A stretch of DNA of 15,221 bases from Clostridiales bacterium (GCA_012523875.1 JAAYSW010000009.1:1-15221), one strand, 5' to 3'. Shown: positions 8,117 to 14,877, counted from the first letter of the stretch. Numbers and translations are program-made. Notes: a model not told the origin generated them from the letters alone.

Positions 8117-8145
8117 TTGACATTTAATATCATTGGTGATATAAT
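8117..8145 (+). promoter_or_regulatory. perfect consensus promoter with extended -10
   Basis: TTGACA (8117-8122), a 17-bp spacer, then TATAAT (8140-8145) preceded by TG at 8137-8138. All twelve consensus positions match and the -10 is extended. It should drive the lipoprotein gene starting at 8178, with a predicted start near 8152 and a leader of about 26 nt. Confidence 0.9.
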
Positions 8146-8177
8146 TAATAATGCTAAAATTGAAAGGAGTTCTACTT

Positions 8178-8798
8178 ATGATAAAAAAAATAATTAGCGG
8201 ACTAATGGCTCTAACTTTAGCCTTTCCTTTGGTTGCTTGTGGTAAAGATGATGATGATTCAAAAACTAGTAAAAAGGCAAAAGCTGATATCAGTTCATCA
8301 AGCACTATAAAAGATAGTGATAATGAGGGGGAAACTAAATCTAAGGATTCCTCAAATAATTCTGTTGGACTTTCAGAGTATATCACTTACACATCAAAGA
8401 ATGGGTATTCAATGAAGATACCTGAAGGTTGGGAAGGAACTAATTCCTCATCATCGGGTGATATAATTTCAGATGATTTAGGAAATAATATTGCATTTTT
8501 ATTGACTCCTAGTAACACGGAGTTTGAAACTGCTGATGAATCTTTCTTTAGGGATACATATTTACCAGGACTGGGTGGAAATGCTAAGTTTAAAAGCTAC
8601 GAAGAGGTTAAGATTGCTGGACGTAAGGCACATATAGTAAGGTTTACTAATAAGGTTCTTACGTTTGAAGTACAACAGACACAGGCATTTATTGATGTAG
8701 ATGGGGATATTTTTGTATTCACTTATACAGATATTGAGGGGGATAAGCCTGAAATATTTGATAATGCTATGGATTCTTTAGTTATATTTAAAAAATAA
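8178..8798 (+). CDS. putative lipoprotein with PsbP/DcrB-like domain (copy 1)
   Basis: The product is a 206-aa exported lipoprotein. The N-terminus has a basic start, a hydrophobic stretch and a lipobox ending PLVAC, with C21 as the expected lipidated residue. A low-complexity Asp/Ser/Lys linker follows (about 22-65). The globular C-terminal domain (about 70-206) begins YTSKNGYSMKIPEGW, a pattern I associate with PsbP/DcrB/Mog1-like folds in Gram-positive lipoproteins. This fold assignment is from pattern memory only. The start at 8178 is preferred over an in-frame ATG at 8151 because AAGGAG (8164-8169) lies 8 nt upstream and the shorter form gives a normal signal peptide; the longer start coincides with the predicted transcription start. 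The next gene encodes a paralogue. The function is unknown. Confidence 0.82.
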   Translation: MIKKIISGLMALTLAFPLVACGKDDDDSKTSKKAKADISSSSTIKDSDNEGETKSKDSSNNSVGLSEYITYTSKNGYSMKIPEGWEGTNSSSSGDIISDDLGNNIAFLLTPSNTEFETADESFFRDTYLPGLGGNAKFKSYEEVKIAGRKAHIVRFTNKVLTFEVQQTQAFIDVDGDIFVFTYTDIEGDKPEIFDNAMDSLVIFKK

Positions 8799-8812
8799 GT
8801 ATAAGACAATTT

Positions 8813-8844
8813 TAACGGTAGCGTCCTTGAAAATGCTACCGTTA
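8813..8844 (+). repeat. inverted repeat between the lipoprotein genes (terminator-like or operator)
   Basis: TAACGGTAGC (8813-8822) and GCTACCGTTA (8835-8844) are perfect 10-bp inverted arms with a 12-bp centre. As RNA this is a stable hairpin 15 nt after the copy 1 stop, but no T run follows on either strand, so it is a poor intrinsic terminator. The arm centres are about 22 bp apart, roughly two helical turns, which also fits a dimeric regulator site. A TATAAT at 8854-8859 lies just downstream and could be a -10 for the next gene. The nearest TTGAAA (8827-8832) is inside the repeat with a long 21-bp spacing. Confidence 0.6.
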
Positions 8845-8886
8845 TAGTACTCTTATAATTAATAAGGTAATAGAGGGGGATTTTCA

Positions 8887-9441
8887 ATGAAAAGGATTCT
8901 TGGTTTAATGGTAGTTGCTGTTTTGGGGCTTTCTCTGGTAGCGTGTAATAAGGGCGAGGACTCAAAAGGCAGTAGTGGAATAAATTCTGATAGTAGTTTA
9001 GCACAGGTGGAAAACATTCCTGTGGATGGTGTTTATAAATCAGATAATGGTTATACGGTAAAGCTTCCTAATGGTTGGAGTAAGGTTACGATTGCAAATG
9101 CAATTGAGGCTTTTACGGATGGTGAGGGAAATAGCTTGAGTTTTATTTCTGGGCCCACCGATGATGTTTTTAAAACTGCTGATGAGGAATATTTTAAAAA
9201 GGATCATTTTGCTGGAATGGGGGACAGCGTTGAATTTATTAACTATAAAGAGTTAGAGATAAGCGGAAACAAGGGGCATAAGGTAGTTTTTACAACTAAG
9301 AAAGACGATGCTTTGACCTATATAACACAGATATTGCTCGGTGTAGATGAGGCGATTTATATATTCACATTAACAGATGTTGAGGGGAAGAACCAAGAAA
9401 CTATTGATGGGTTAATATCTTCACTGCAAATCAATAGATAA
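8887..9441 (+). CDS. putative lipoprotein with PsbP/DcrB-like domain (copy 2)
   Basis: This 184-aa lipoprotein is a paralogue of the preceding one. The signal peptide ends in a lipobox LSLVAC with C20 as the lipidation site. A short Ser/Gly/Asp linker leads to a C-terminal domain from about residue 50. It shares with copy 1 the start YKSDNGYTVKLPNGW, a middle block with FKTADEEYFKKDHFAGMG, the ISGNKGHKVVFT strand and the late IFTLTDVEG motif. The matches in copy 1 are FETADESFFRDTYLPGLG, IAGRKAHIVRFT and VFTYTDIEG. The start is set by GAGGGGGA at 8873-8880, 6 nt upstream of ATG. It may be transcribed from the copy 1 promoter or from a weaker start near 8866. A strong terminator follows. The function is unknown. 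Confidence 0.83.
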   Translation: MKRILGLMVVAVLGLSLVACNKGEDSKGSSGINSDSSLAQVENIPVDGVYKSDNGYTVKLPNGWSKVTIANAIEAFTDGEGNSLSFISGPTDDVFKTADEEYFKKDHFAGMGDSVEFINYKELEISGNKGHKVVFTTKKDDALTYITQILLGVDEAIYIFTLTDVEGKNQETIDGLISSLQINR

Positions 9442-9446
9442 AATTT

Positions 9447-9490
9447 ATGTTCATTTCTTTGTGAAAATAAAGAAGTGAACATTTCTTATT
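9447..9490 (+). terminator. rho-independent terminator after lipoprotein copy 2
   Basis: A 14-bp stem (left arm 9447-9460, right arm 9469-9482, one T-G wobble, 8-nt loop GTGAAAAT) is followed by a T-rich run TTTCTTATTTAT. It begins 6 bp after the stop codon and closes the envelope gene block. Confidence 0.85.
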
Positions 9491-9513
9491 TATATTAATA
9501 AAACTTTAAAATA

Positions 9514-9536
9514 AAAGTTAATGTATGTTTAACTTT
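9514..9536 (+). promoter_or_regulatory. AT-rich inverted repeat with a T-N11-A core, possible LysR-type binding site
   Basis: AAAGTTAA (9514-9521) and TTAACTTT (9529-9536) form a perfect 8-bp inverted repeat around TGTATGT. T9519 and A9531 satisfy the T-N11-A rule for LysR-type regulator boxes. It lies about 33 bp upstream of the -35 box of the lysR gene. A second, imperfect dyad GGCGAA/TTCACC at 9545-9560 sits closer to the -35. Whether the regulator binds either site is inferred only. Confidence 0.35.
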
Positions 9537-9568
9537 GTTAGTAAGGCGAAAACATTCACCCTATATTG

Positions 9569-9597
9569 TTGAATAAAGAGCTGAGATATGATATAAT
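9569..9597 (+). promoter_or_regulatory. promoter of the LysR-type regulator gene
   Basis: TTGAAT (9569-9574), a 17-bp spacer and TATAAT (9592-9597) preceded by TG at 9589-9590 (extended -10). The predicted start near 9604 leaves a leader of about 63 nt. Confidence 0.8.
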
Positions 9598-9601
9598 TAA
9601 A

Positions 9602-9659
9602 TGAAAAGAAAGTAAGGAAAAATAACAATAGTATGTAAACTAAGTGAAAAGAAAGAAGG
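9602..9659 (+). repeat. short direct repeat in the lysR leader
   Basis: TGAAAAGAAAG occurs at 9602-9612 and again at 9645-9655, 43 bp apart. Each copy is followed by an AAGG. The second copy supplies the ribosome binding site of the lysR gene (AAGAAGG, 9653-9659). The first has no matching start codon. It may be a chance purine-rich repeat or a remnant of a small duplication. Confidence 0.45.
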
Positions 9660-9666
9660 CTGACTC

Positions 9667-10584
9667 ATGAATATTTTACATTTGAAATATGCTGTTGAAG
9701 TGGAAAAAACACGCTCCATCAATAAGGCTGCACAAAACCTTTACATGGGACAACCTAATTTAAGCCGTGCAATTAAGGATTTAGAGGAATCACTTGGCAT
9801 TGTGATATTTAATAGAACAACTAGGGGAATGTTTGTTACTCCACAGGGTGAGGAATTCTTGCAACACGCAAAAGTAATTCTTAACCAAATTGATGAGGTT
9901 GAATCAATCTATAATCAGGAGAAGAATATCAAACAGAAGTTTTCGATATCTGTTCCTAGGTCTGGATATATTTCTCATGCGTTTTCAAGATTTGTAAGGA
10001 ATGTTGACGCAACAAAACCGATTGAATTTTTTTATAGGGAAACAAATTCGGCACGTGCAATTAATAATGTTTTACATATGGATTATAATCTTGGCATCAT
10101 CCGCTATGCTGATAATCATCATAAAAACTTCAAGAAGATGATGAGTGATAAGGGGTTAGTTTATGAGGTGTTAACTAAGTTTACATATAATATTGCTATA
10201 TCAAAAAATCATCCATTAGCTGAAAAAGAGGAGATAGAACTATCAGATTTAGACGAATTTATTGAGATTGCCTACGCTGACCCTTTTGTACCATCGATGC
10301 CATTTAATGAGGTTAAAAAAGAGGAATTGCCCAATAATATAGATAAGCGGATACTTGTTTTTGAAAGAGCAAGTTCAATTGATTTGCTCAATACTGTACA
10401 TGGTACATTTTTACAGGTTTATCCTGACAAAATTGAAATACCAGATGGTCAGGGTATAATACAAAGACCATTTAAATCGAATACAAGGATATATAGGGAT
10501 GTTTTGATTTATAGGAATGATTACCAACTCACTCCTTTGGATGTACAATTTCTTGAAAGGTTACAGAAAATGAAAAATTCCTGA
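9667..10584 (+). CDS. LysR family transcriptional regulator
   Basis: This 305-aa protein has the standard LysR layout. A winged helix-turn-helix occupies residues 1-61, with the recognition region around SINKAAQNLYMGQPNLSRAI and the wing motif FNRTTRGMFVTPQG. A linker helix follows, then a periplasmic-binding-protein-like effector domain from about 90 to 300. The effector is not evident. The ATG at 9667 has AAGAAGG 7 nt upstream. LysR-type genes are often divergent from their targets, but both neighbours here are on the same strand and the gene has its own promoter and a strong terminator. It stands immediately before the rex-adhE operon and may act on it, on itself, or elsewhere. Confidence 0.95.
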   Translation: MNILHLKYAVEVEKTRSINKAAQNLYMGQPNLSRAIKDLEESLGIVIFNRTTRGMFVTPQGEEFLQHAKVILNQIDEVESIYNQEKNIKQKFSISVPRSGYISHAFSRFVRNVDATKPIEFFYRETNSARAINNVLHMDYNLGIIRYADNHHKNFKKMMSDKGLVYEVLTKFTYNIAISKNHPLAEKEEIELSDLDEFIEIAYADPFVPSMPFNEVKKEELPNNIDKRILVFERASSIDLLNTVHGTFLQVYPDKIEIPDGQGIIQRPFKSNTRIYRDVLIYRNDYQLTPLDVQFLERLQKMKNS

Positions 10585-10636
10585 TGAATATGTAGAAAAT
10601 TTTCTTGTTTTATTATAAGTTTTTAATCAGTTTAAA

Positions 10637-10670
10637 CATATCGATAAATATATATCGATATGCTTTTTTT
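10637..10670 (+). terminator. rho-independent terminator of the lysR gene
   Basis: CATATCGATA (10637-10646) and TATCGATATG (10653-10662) form a perfect 10-bp stem with a 6-nt loop, followed by C and seven T residues (10664-10670). It lies 52 bp after the lysR stop and just upstream of the rex promoter, insulating the two units. Confidence 0.9.
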
Positions 10671-10674
10671 ACAA

Positions 10675-10703
10675 TTCCAAAACTAATAAATATATGTTAA
10701 AAT
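10675..10703 (+). promoter_or_regulatory. predicted promoter of the rex-adhE operon
   Basis: The extended -10 TGTTAAAAT (TAAAAT at 10698-10703, TG at 10695-10696) has a poor -35 (TTCCAA, 10675-10680) at 17 bp. The -10 is embedded in the Rex operator, so a bound repressor would block the polymerase. The predicted start is near 10710. Confidence 0.6.
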
Positions 10704-10711
10704 ATTAACAG
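10694..10711 (+). promoter_or_regulatory. Rex operator (autoregulatory)
   Basis: TGTTAA-AATA-TTAACA at 10695-10710 is a perfect dyad matching the core of the published Rex consensus TTGTTAANNNNTTAACAA. It lies 51 bp upstream of the rex start codon and overlaps the predicted -10. Rex binds such sites when NADH is low and leaves them when NADH is high. Autoregulation of rex and control of adhE are both well known in Gram-positive anaerobes. Confidence 0.88.
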
Positions 10712-10742
10712 GTTAAGAGATAATTATTCTCTAAAGCTAACC
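10711..10742 (+). other. hairpin at the predicted 5' end of the rex-adhE mRNA
   Basis: GGTTA (10711-10715) can pair with TAACC (10738-10742), and AGAGA (10716-10720) with TCTCT (10728-10732), giving a 10-bp interrupted stem with a 7-nt loop and a 5-nt bulge (AAAGC). It begins about where transcription should start and ends 5 nt before the rex ribosome binding site. It may protect the 5' end or tune translation. No T run follows, so it is not a terminator. Confidence 0.45.
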
Positions 10743-10761
10743 AAGATAGGAGAGGATATCA

Positions 10762-11412
10762 ATGAAATGCAATCCTCTATCCAAAGCAGTTCTGGAAAGA
10801 CTGTCCACTTACCTGCATTTTCTAAAATCCTTACCTGCTAATGCACCTGAAAATATCTCTGCCACAACAATTGCTAATGAGTTGGGTTTAGGTGATGTAC
10901 AGGTTAGAAAGGATCTTGCATCAGTAAGTAATTTGGGTAGGCCTAGAATAGGATATATTGTATCTTGCCTAATTGATGAATTAGAAACTGTTCTTGGGTA
11001 TAATAATAGCAATGATACAGTAATTGTTGGTGCAGGAAAGCTTGGTAAAGCACTTTTGGCATATGAGGGATTTAAAAATTATGGGTTTAACATGGTTTCA
11101 GCTTTTGATATTGATGAAAGTAAAACTGGACAGACGGAAACGGGTAAGAACATCCTTCCACTCTGCCGTTTTAAGGAGATATGTAAGGAAAAGAAGATTA
11201 AGATTGGTGTTATAACTGTACCTGCTGAACAAGCACAGGCTGTATGTGATTTAATGATAGAAAGTGGTATATTAGTGATTTGGAACTTTGCACCAACCCA
11301 TCTAATTGTTCCGAAAAATATTTTAGTCCAAAATGAAAATATGGCGACGTCGCTTGCATTGCTTTCAAGTCATTTGACAGAACAACTCAACGAGAGGCAG
11401 AATGAATTATAA
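10762..11412 (+). CDS. rex: redox-sensing transcriptional repressor Rex
   Basis: Rex senses the NADH/NAD+ ratio and represses fermentation and respiration genes. The protein is 216 aa, as expected. The N-terminal winged helix (about residues 1-78) contains DVQVRKDL at 45-52 followed by a Gly/Arg-rich wing ending GY at 64-65. A Rossmann domain follows, with the dinucleotide loop VGAGKLGKAL at 89-98 and the acidic FDID after the second strand. The C-terminal helix (NENMATSLALLSSHL) is the domain-swapping helix of Rex dimers. The ATG at 10762 has AGGAGAGG at 10748-10755. A Rex operator overlaps its promoter, and adhE begins 15 bp after the stop, so regulator and target share a transcript. Confidence 0.97.
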   Translation: MKCNPLSKAVLERLSTYLHFLKSLPANAPENISATTIANELGLGDVQVRKDLASVSNLGRPRIGYIVSCLIDELETVLGYNNSNDTVIVGAGKLGKALLAYEGFKNYGFNMVSAFDIDESKTGQTETGKNILPLCRFKEICKEKKIKIGVITVPAEQAQAVCDLMIESGILVIWNFAPTHLIVPKNILVQNENMATSLALLSSHLTEQLNERQNEL

Positions 11413-11427
11413 AGGAGGAGTATTGGT

Positions 11428-14046
11428 ATGGGAAAGAAGAACTATGAAATCATAGACAATGTAAAAAAGCTTGGAGAAGCACTTGCCAGATTAAAAGAGG
11501 CACAGAAGGTTTTTGCAACCTATTCACAGGAACAGGTTGATAAGATTTTTCTAGCTGCTGCATCTGCTGCAAACAAGGAAAGGATTACACTTGCAAAGCA
11601 TGCCGTTCAGGAAACAGGAATGGGTGTAGTAGAGGATAAGGTAATCAAAAATCATTATGCATCTGAATATATATATAATGCCTATAAGAATACAAAAACC
11701 TGTGGTGTTCTTGAAGAGGATAAGGCGTTCGGGATAAGAAAGATTGCGGAACCAATTGGTGTAATTGCGGCAGTTATTCCAACAACAAACCCTACCTCAA
11801 CAGCGATTTTCAAGACACTTTTAGCGTTGAAAACAAGAAATGCTATGATTATTAGTCCACATCCAAGGGCAAAAGATTGTACAATAGCTGCATCAAAGAT
11901 TGTTTTGGAAGCGGCAGTGAAGGCTGGGGCTCCTGAGGGGATTATCGATTGGATTGATGTTCCGAGCCTAGAAATGACAACTATGGTTATGAAGGAATCC
12001 GATATGATTCTTGCAACAGGTGGTCCAGGGATGGTTAAATCTGCTTATTCCAGTGGTAAGCCAGCAATAGGTGTTGGTGCTGGAAATACTCCTGCAATTA
12101 TAGATGAAAGTGCTGATATTAAGCTTGCTGTTAATTCAATTATTCACTCTAAAATATTTGATAATGGAATGATTTGTGCTTCCGAACAATCGGTTATAGT
12201 TGCTGATGGAATCTATGATGAGGTTAAAAAGGAATTTACAAAGCGTGGTTGCTATTTCTTAAACCCTGAAGAAACTGAAAAGGTTCGTAAGACAATTATT
12301 ATAAATGGTGCATTGAATGCTAAAATTGTTGGGCAATCTGCATATAGGATAGCACAGCTTTCAGGTGTAGAAGTTAGCGAGGCTACAAAGATTTTAATTG
12401 GTGAGGTTGAGAGTGTTGACCTTTCAGAAGAATTTGCACATGAAAAGCTTTCCCCTGTATTGGCTATGTATAGAGCTAAATCATTTGAGGACGCTTTGAA
12501 TAAGGCTGACCAGCTTGTTAAAGATGGTGGATATGGGCATACTTCATCTATTTATATAAATCCATTGACACAAAAGGAAAAACTAGAATTTTTTGAAGCA
12601 CGCATGAAAACTGCAAGAATACTTGTAAATACTCCATCTTCCCATGGTGGTATCGGTGACTTATATAACTTCAACCTTGCACCATCACTTACTTTAGGTT
12701 GTGGTAGCTGGGGAGGTAACTCCGTTTCCGATAATGTTGGGGTTAAGCATTTGCTTAATATAAAAACAGTAGCTGAGAGGAGAGAGAATATGCTTTGGTT
12801 TAGAGCTCCTGAAAAGATTTACATGAAGAAGGGTTGCCTACCTGGTGCATTAGATGAGCTAAAAACTGTTTTGGACAAGAAAAAAGTGTTCATTGTAACC
12901 GACCAGTTCTTATATGAAAATAATTATACAAAATCTATTACTGATAAGCTAGATGAAATGAATATAAAACATACTACATTCTTTGATGTTGAACCTGATC
13001 CAACACTTGCAAGTGCAAGGAAAGGTGCTGCTGCTATGGAAGCATTCCAGCCTGATTGTATTATAGCAGTTGGTGGTGGTTCTCCAATGGACGCTGCTAA
13101 AATTATGTGGGTGTTATATGAGCATCCAGATGCTGATTTTATGGATATGGCGATGCGTTTTGTGGATATACGCAAGAGAGTTTATGCGTTCCCTAAGATG
13201 GGCGAAAAGGCATATTTCATTGCAATTCCAACATCAGCAGGAACAGGTTCAGAGGTAACTCCTTTTGCAGTTATCACTGACGAGCAAACAGGTGTTAAGT
13301 ATCCGCTTGCTGATTATGAACTTTTACCAGATATGGCGATAGTAGATGCTGATTTAATGATGAACGCTCCAAAGGGCTTAACTGCTGCATCAGGAATTGA
13401 TGCTGTAACTCACTCAATAGAAGCATATGCATCAATGCTTGCAACAGATTATACAGATGGACTTGCATTACGTTCACTAAAGATGGTGTTTGAAAACTTA
13501 CCGAAGGCATATGATAATGGTCCTAATGAACCAGTTGCAAGGGAAAAGATGGCTAATGCTGCAACTATGGCAGGAATGGCTTTCGCAAACGCATTCTTGG
13601 GAGTATGCCACTCTATGGCTCATAAGCTTGGTGCATTCCACAATCTACCACATGGTATTGCGAATGCATTGTTGATTAACGAAGTAATTAAATTCAACTC
13701 AAGTGAATCACCAACAAAGATGGGTACGTTCTCACAGTATGATTATCCACGCACATTATCTAGATACGCAGAAATTGCCGATTATCTAGGTATTAAAGGA
13801 AAGAATGATATAGAAAAGATGGAAGGCCTAACAAAAGCAATTGATGACCTAAAGGAAAAGGTTGATATTAAAAAGAGCATTCAAGAATATGGTATTGAAG
13901 AAAAGGATTTCCTTGATAGTCTTGATGAAATGGTTGACCAAGCGTTTGATGACCAGTGTACAGGTGCAAATCCACGCTATCCACTGATGAGTGAAATTAA
14001 GCAAATGTATTTGAACGCATATTATGGCACACATGAAAAAATATAG
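11428..14046 (+). CDS. adhE: bifunctional acetaldehyde-CoA/alcohol dehydrogenase
   Basis: AdhE reduces acetyl-CoA to acetaldehyde and then ethanol, oxidising two NADH, and is a main electron sink in anaerobes. The length of 872 aa is typical. The N-terminal aldehyde dehydrogenase half (about residues 15-440) has the catalytic cysteine C250 in GMICASEQ. A linker around 445-470 leads to the C-terminal iron alcohol dehydrogenase half. That half has the nucleotide loop GGGSPMD at 549-555 and metal ligands predicted as D658, H662, H728 and H742. These line up with E. coli D653, H657, H723 and H737 at a constant offset of five. AdhE proteins form spirosome filaments. AAAGGAGG at 11411-11418, overlapping the rex stop, gives a strong translation start. 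The gene is cotranscribed with rex, and a kinase gene follows after 13 bp. Confidence 0.98.
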   Translation: MGKKNYEIIDNVKKLGEALARLKEAQKVFATYSQEQVDKIFLAAASAANKERITLAKHAVQETGMGVVEDKVIKNHYASEYIYNAYKNTKTCGVLEEDKAFGIRKIAEPIGVIAAVIPTTNPTSTAIFKTLLALKTRNAMIISPHPRAKDCTIAASKIVLEAAVKAGAPEGIIDWIDVPSLEMTTMVMKESDMILATGGPGMVKSAYSSGKPAIGVGAGNTPAIIDESADIKLAVNSIIHSKIFDNGMICASEQSVIVADGIYDEVKKEFTKRGCYFLNPEETEKVRKTIIINGALNAKIVGQSAYRIAQLSGVEVSEATKILIGEVESVDLSEEFAHEKLSPVLAMYRAKSFEDALNKADQLVKDGGYGHTSSIYINPLTQKEKLEFFEARMKTARILVNTPSSHGGIGDLYNFNLAPSLTLGCGSWGGNSVSDNVGVKHLLNIKTVAERRENMLWFRAPEKIYMKKGCLPGALDELKTVLDKKKVFIVTDQFLYENNYTKSITDKLDEMNIKHTTFFDVEPDPTLASARKGAAAMEAFQPDCIIAVGGGSPMDAAKIMWVLYEHPDADFMDMAMRFVDIRKRVYAFPKMGEKAYFIAIPTSAGTGSEVTPFAVITDEQTGVKYPLADYELLPDMAIVDADLMMNAPKGLTAASGIDAVTHSIEAYASMLATDYTDGLALRSLKMVFENLPKAYDNGPNEPVAREKMANAATMAGMAFANAFLGVCHSMAHKLGAFHNLPHGIANALLINEVIKFNSSESPTKMGTFSQYDYPRTLSRYAEIADYLGIKGKNDIEKMEGLTKAIDDLKEKVDIKKSIQEYGIEEKDFLDSLDEMVDQAFDDQCTGANPRYPLMSEIKQMYLNAYYGTHEKI

Positions 14047-14059
14047 GGAGGTATTGGAT

Positions 14060-14809
14060 ATGAATCTTGATAATATTATTGCAACTAGACCAATGAAAAC
14101 CATATATCGTGATGGCGACAAGGCGATTAAGGTTTTTGATGAGAATTACTCAAAATCTGATATTCTCAATGAAGCACTTAACCAATCAAGAGTTGAAGAA
14201 ACAGGTCTTTGCATACCAAAGATAATTGAGGTCACTAAGATTGAGAATAAGTGGTCGATAATTACTGAATTTATCGAAGGGAAAACTCTTGCACAGATGA
14301 TGGAGGAAAACCCTAAAAAGAAATTGGAATATTTAGAAATGCTCGTGGATTTACAGATGGAGGTTCATTCAAAGACTGCTCCCTTGCTTAATAAGCTAAA
14401 GGATAAAATGAATCGTAAAATTTCAGAAACAGATTTGGACGCAACTACTCGTTATGATTTGCATACAAGACTAGAATCTATGCCTAAGCATACTAAGGTT
14501 TGTCACGGCGACTTTAATCCAAGTAATGTTATTATTAAAGACGATGGTACAGCCTATATTATTGATTGGGCACATGCGACACAGGGGAATGCCTCGGCGG
14601 ATGTAGCAAGAACATATCTGCTATTCTGGCTTGCGAATGATATTGATGGAGCAAAGGAATATCTTGACTTATTCTGTTCTAAGAGTGATACTGCAAAACA
14701 GTATATCCAAAAATGGTTACCTATTGTTGCTGCATCCCAATCCGTAAAGGGCAATGAAGAAGAACGTGAGTTATTGCTCTCATGGGTTAATGTTGTGGAT
14801 TATGAATAA
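14060..14809 (+). CDS. APH/choline-kinase-like phosphotransferase
   Basis: This 249-aa protein has the protein-kinase-like small-molecule phosphotransferase fold (APH / choline kinase / CotS group). The N-lobe has AIKVF as the likely ATP-binding lysine strand and a hinge like ITEFIEGKTL. The catalytic loop is HGDFNPSN at 149-156 (base D151, metal ligand N156), and IDW at 168-170 supplies the metal-binding D169. A conserved-looking stretch GNASADVARTY follows. The start at 14060 is chosen because AGGGAGGT (14045-14052) is 7 nt upstream; an in-frame ATG at 14024 lies inside adhE and lacks a binding site. The 13-bp gap after adhE and the lack of a terminator imply membership of the rex operon. 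The substrate is unknown. Aminoglycoside resistance should not be assumed from the family name. Confidence 0.88.
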   Translation: MNLDNIIATRPMKTIYRDGDKAIKVFDENYSKSDILNEALNQSRVEETGLCIPKIIEVTKIENKWSIITEFIEGKTLAQMMEENPKKKLEYLEMLVDLQMEVHSKTAPLLNKLKDKMNRKISETDLDATTRYDLHTRLESMPKHTKVCHGDFNPSNVIIKDDGTAYIIDWAHATQGNASADVARTYLLFWLANDIDGAKEYLDLFCSKSDTAKQYIQKWLPIVAASQSVKGNEEERELLLSWVNVVDYE

Positions 14810-14842
14810 ATAAGCTTTCCTATATAATAAAATATATACTAA

Positions 14843-14871
14843 ATTATCATGTGTAAAATACGCATGATAAT
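14843..14871 (+). terminator. first hairpin after the rex-adhE-kinase operon
   Basis: ATTATCATGTGT (14843-14854) and ACGCATGATAAT (14860-14871) form a 12-bp stem with one G-T wobble and an AAAAT loop. No T run follows, so this may be an mRNA 3'-protecting hairpin or a helper for the second hairpin just downstream. Confidence 0.6.
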
Positions 14872-14877
14872 GGAGCG

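Noticed and set aside
8151..8177. Longer start for lipoprotein copy 1
   Set aside because: No binding site precedes it, it coincides with the predicted transcription start, and AAGGAG is spaced for the ATG at 8178, which gives a normal lipoprotein signal peptide.
9601..9615. Four-codon leader peptide (ATG at 9601) before the lysR gene
   Set aside because: It lies at or before the predicted transcription start, has no binding site and is too short to assess.
13295..13510. Minus-strand open frames inside adhE, glmS, dnaX and the LRR genes
   Set aside because: They lie wholly within well-identified genes, lack binding sites and encode no recognisable domains.
14024..14059. Longer start for the phosphotransferase overlapping adhE
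   Set aside because: It would overlap the adhE end by 23 bp without a ribosome binding site, while AGGGAGGT is correctly spaced for the ATG at 14060.
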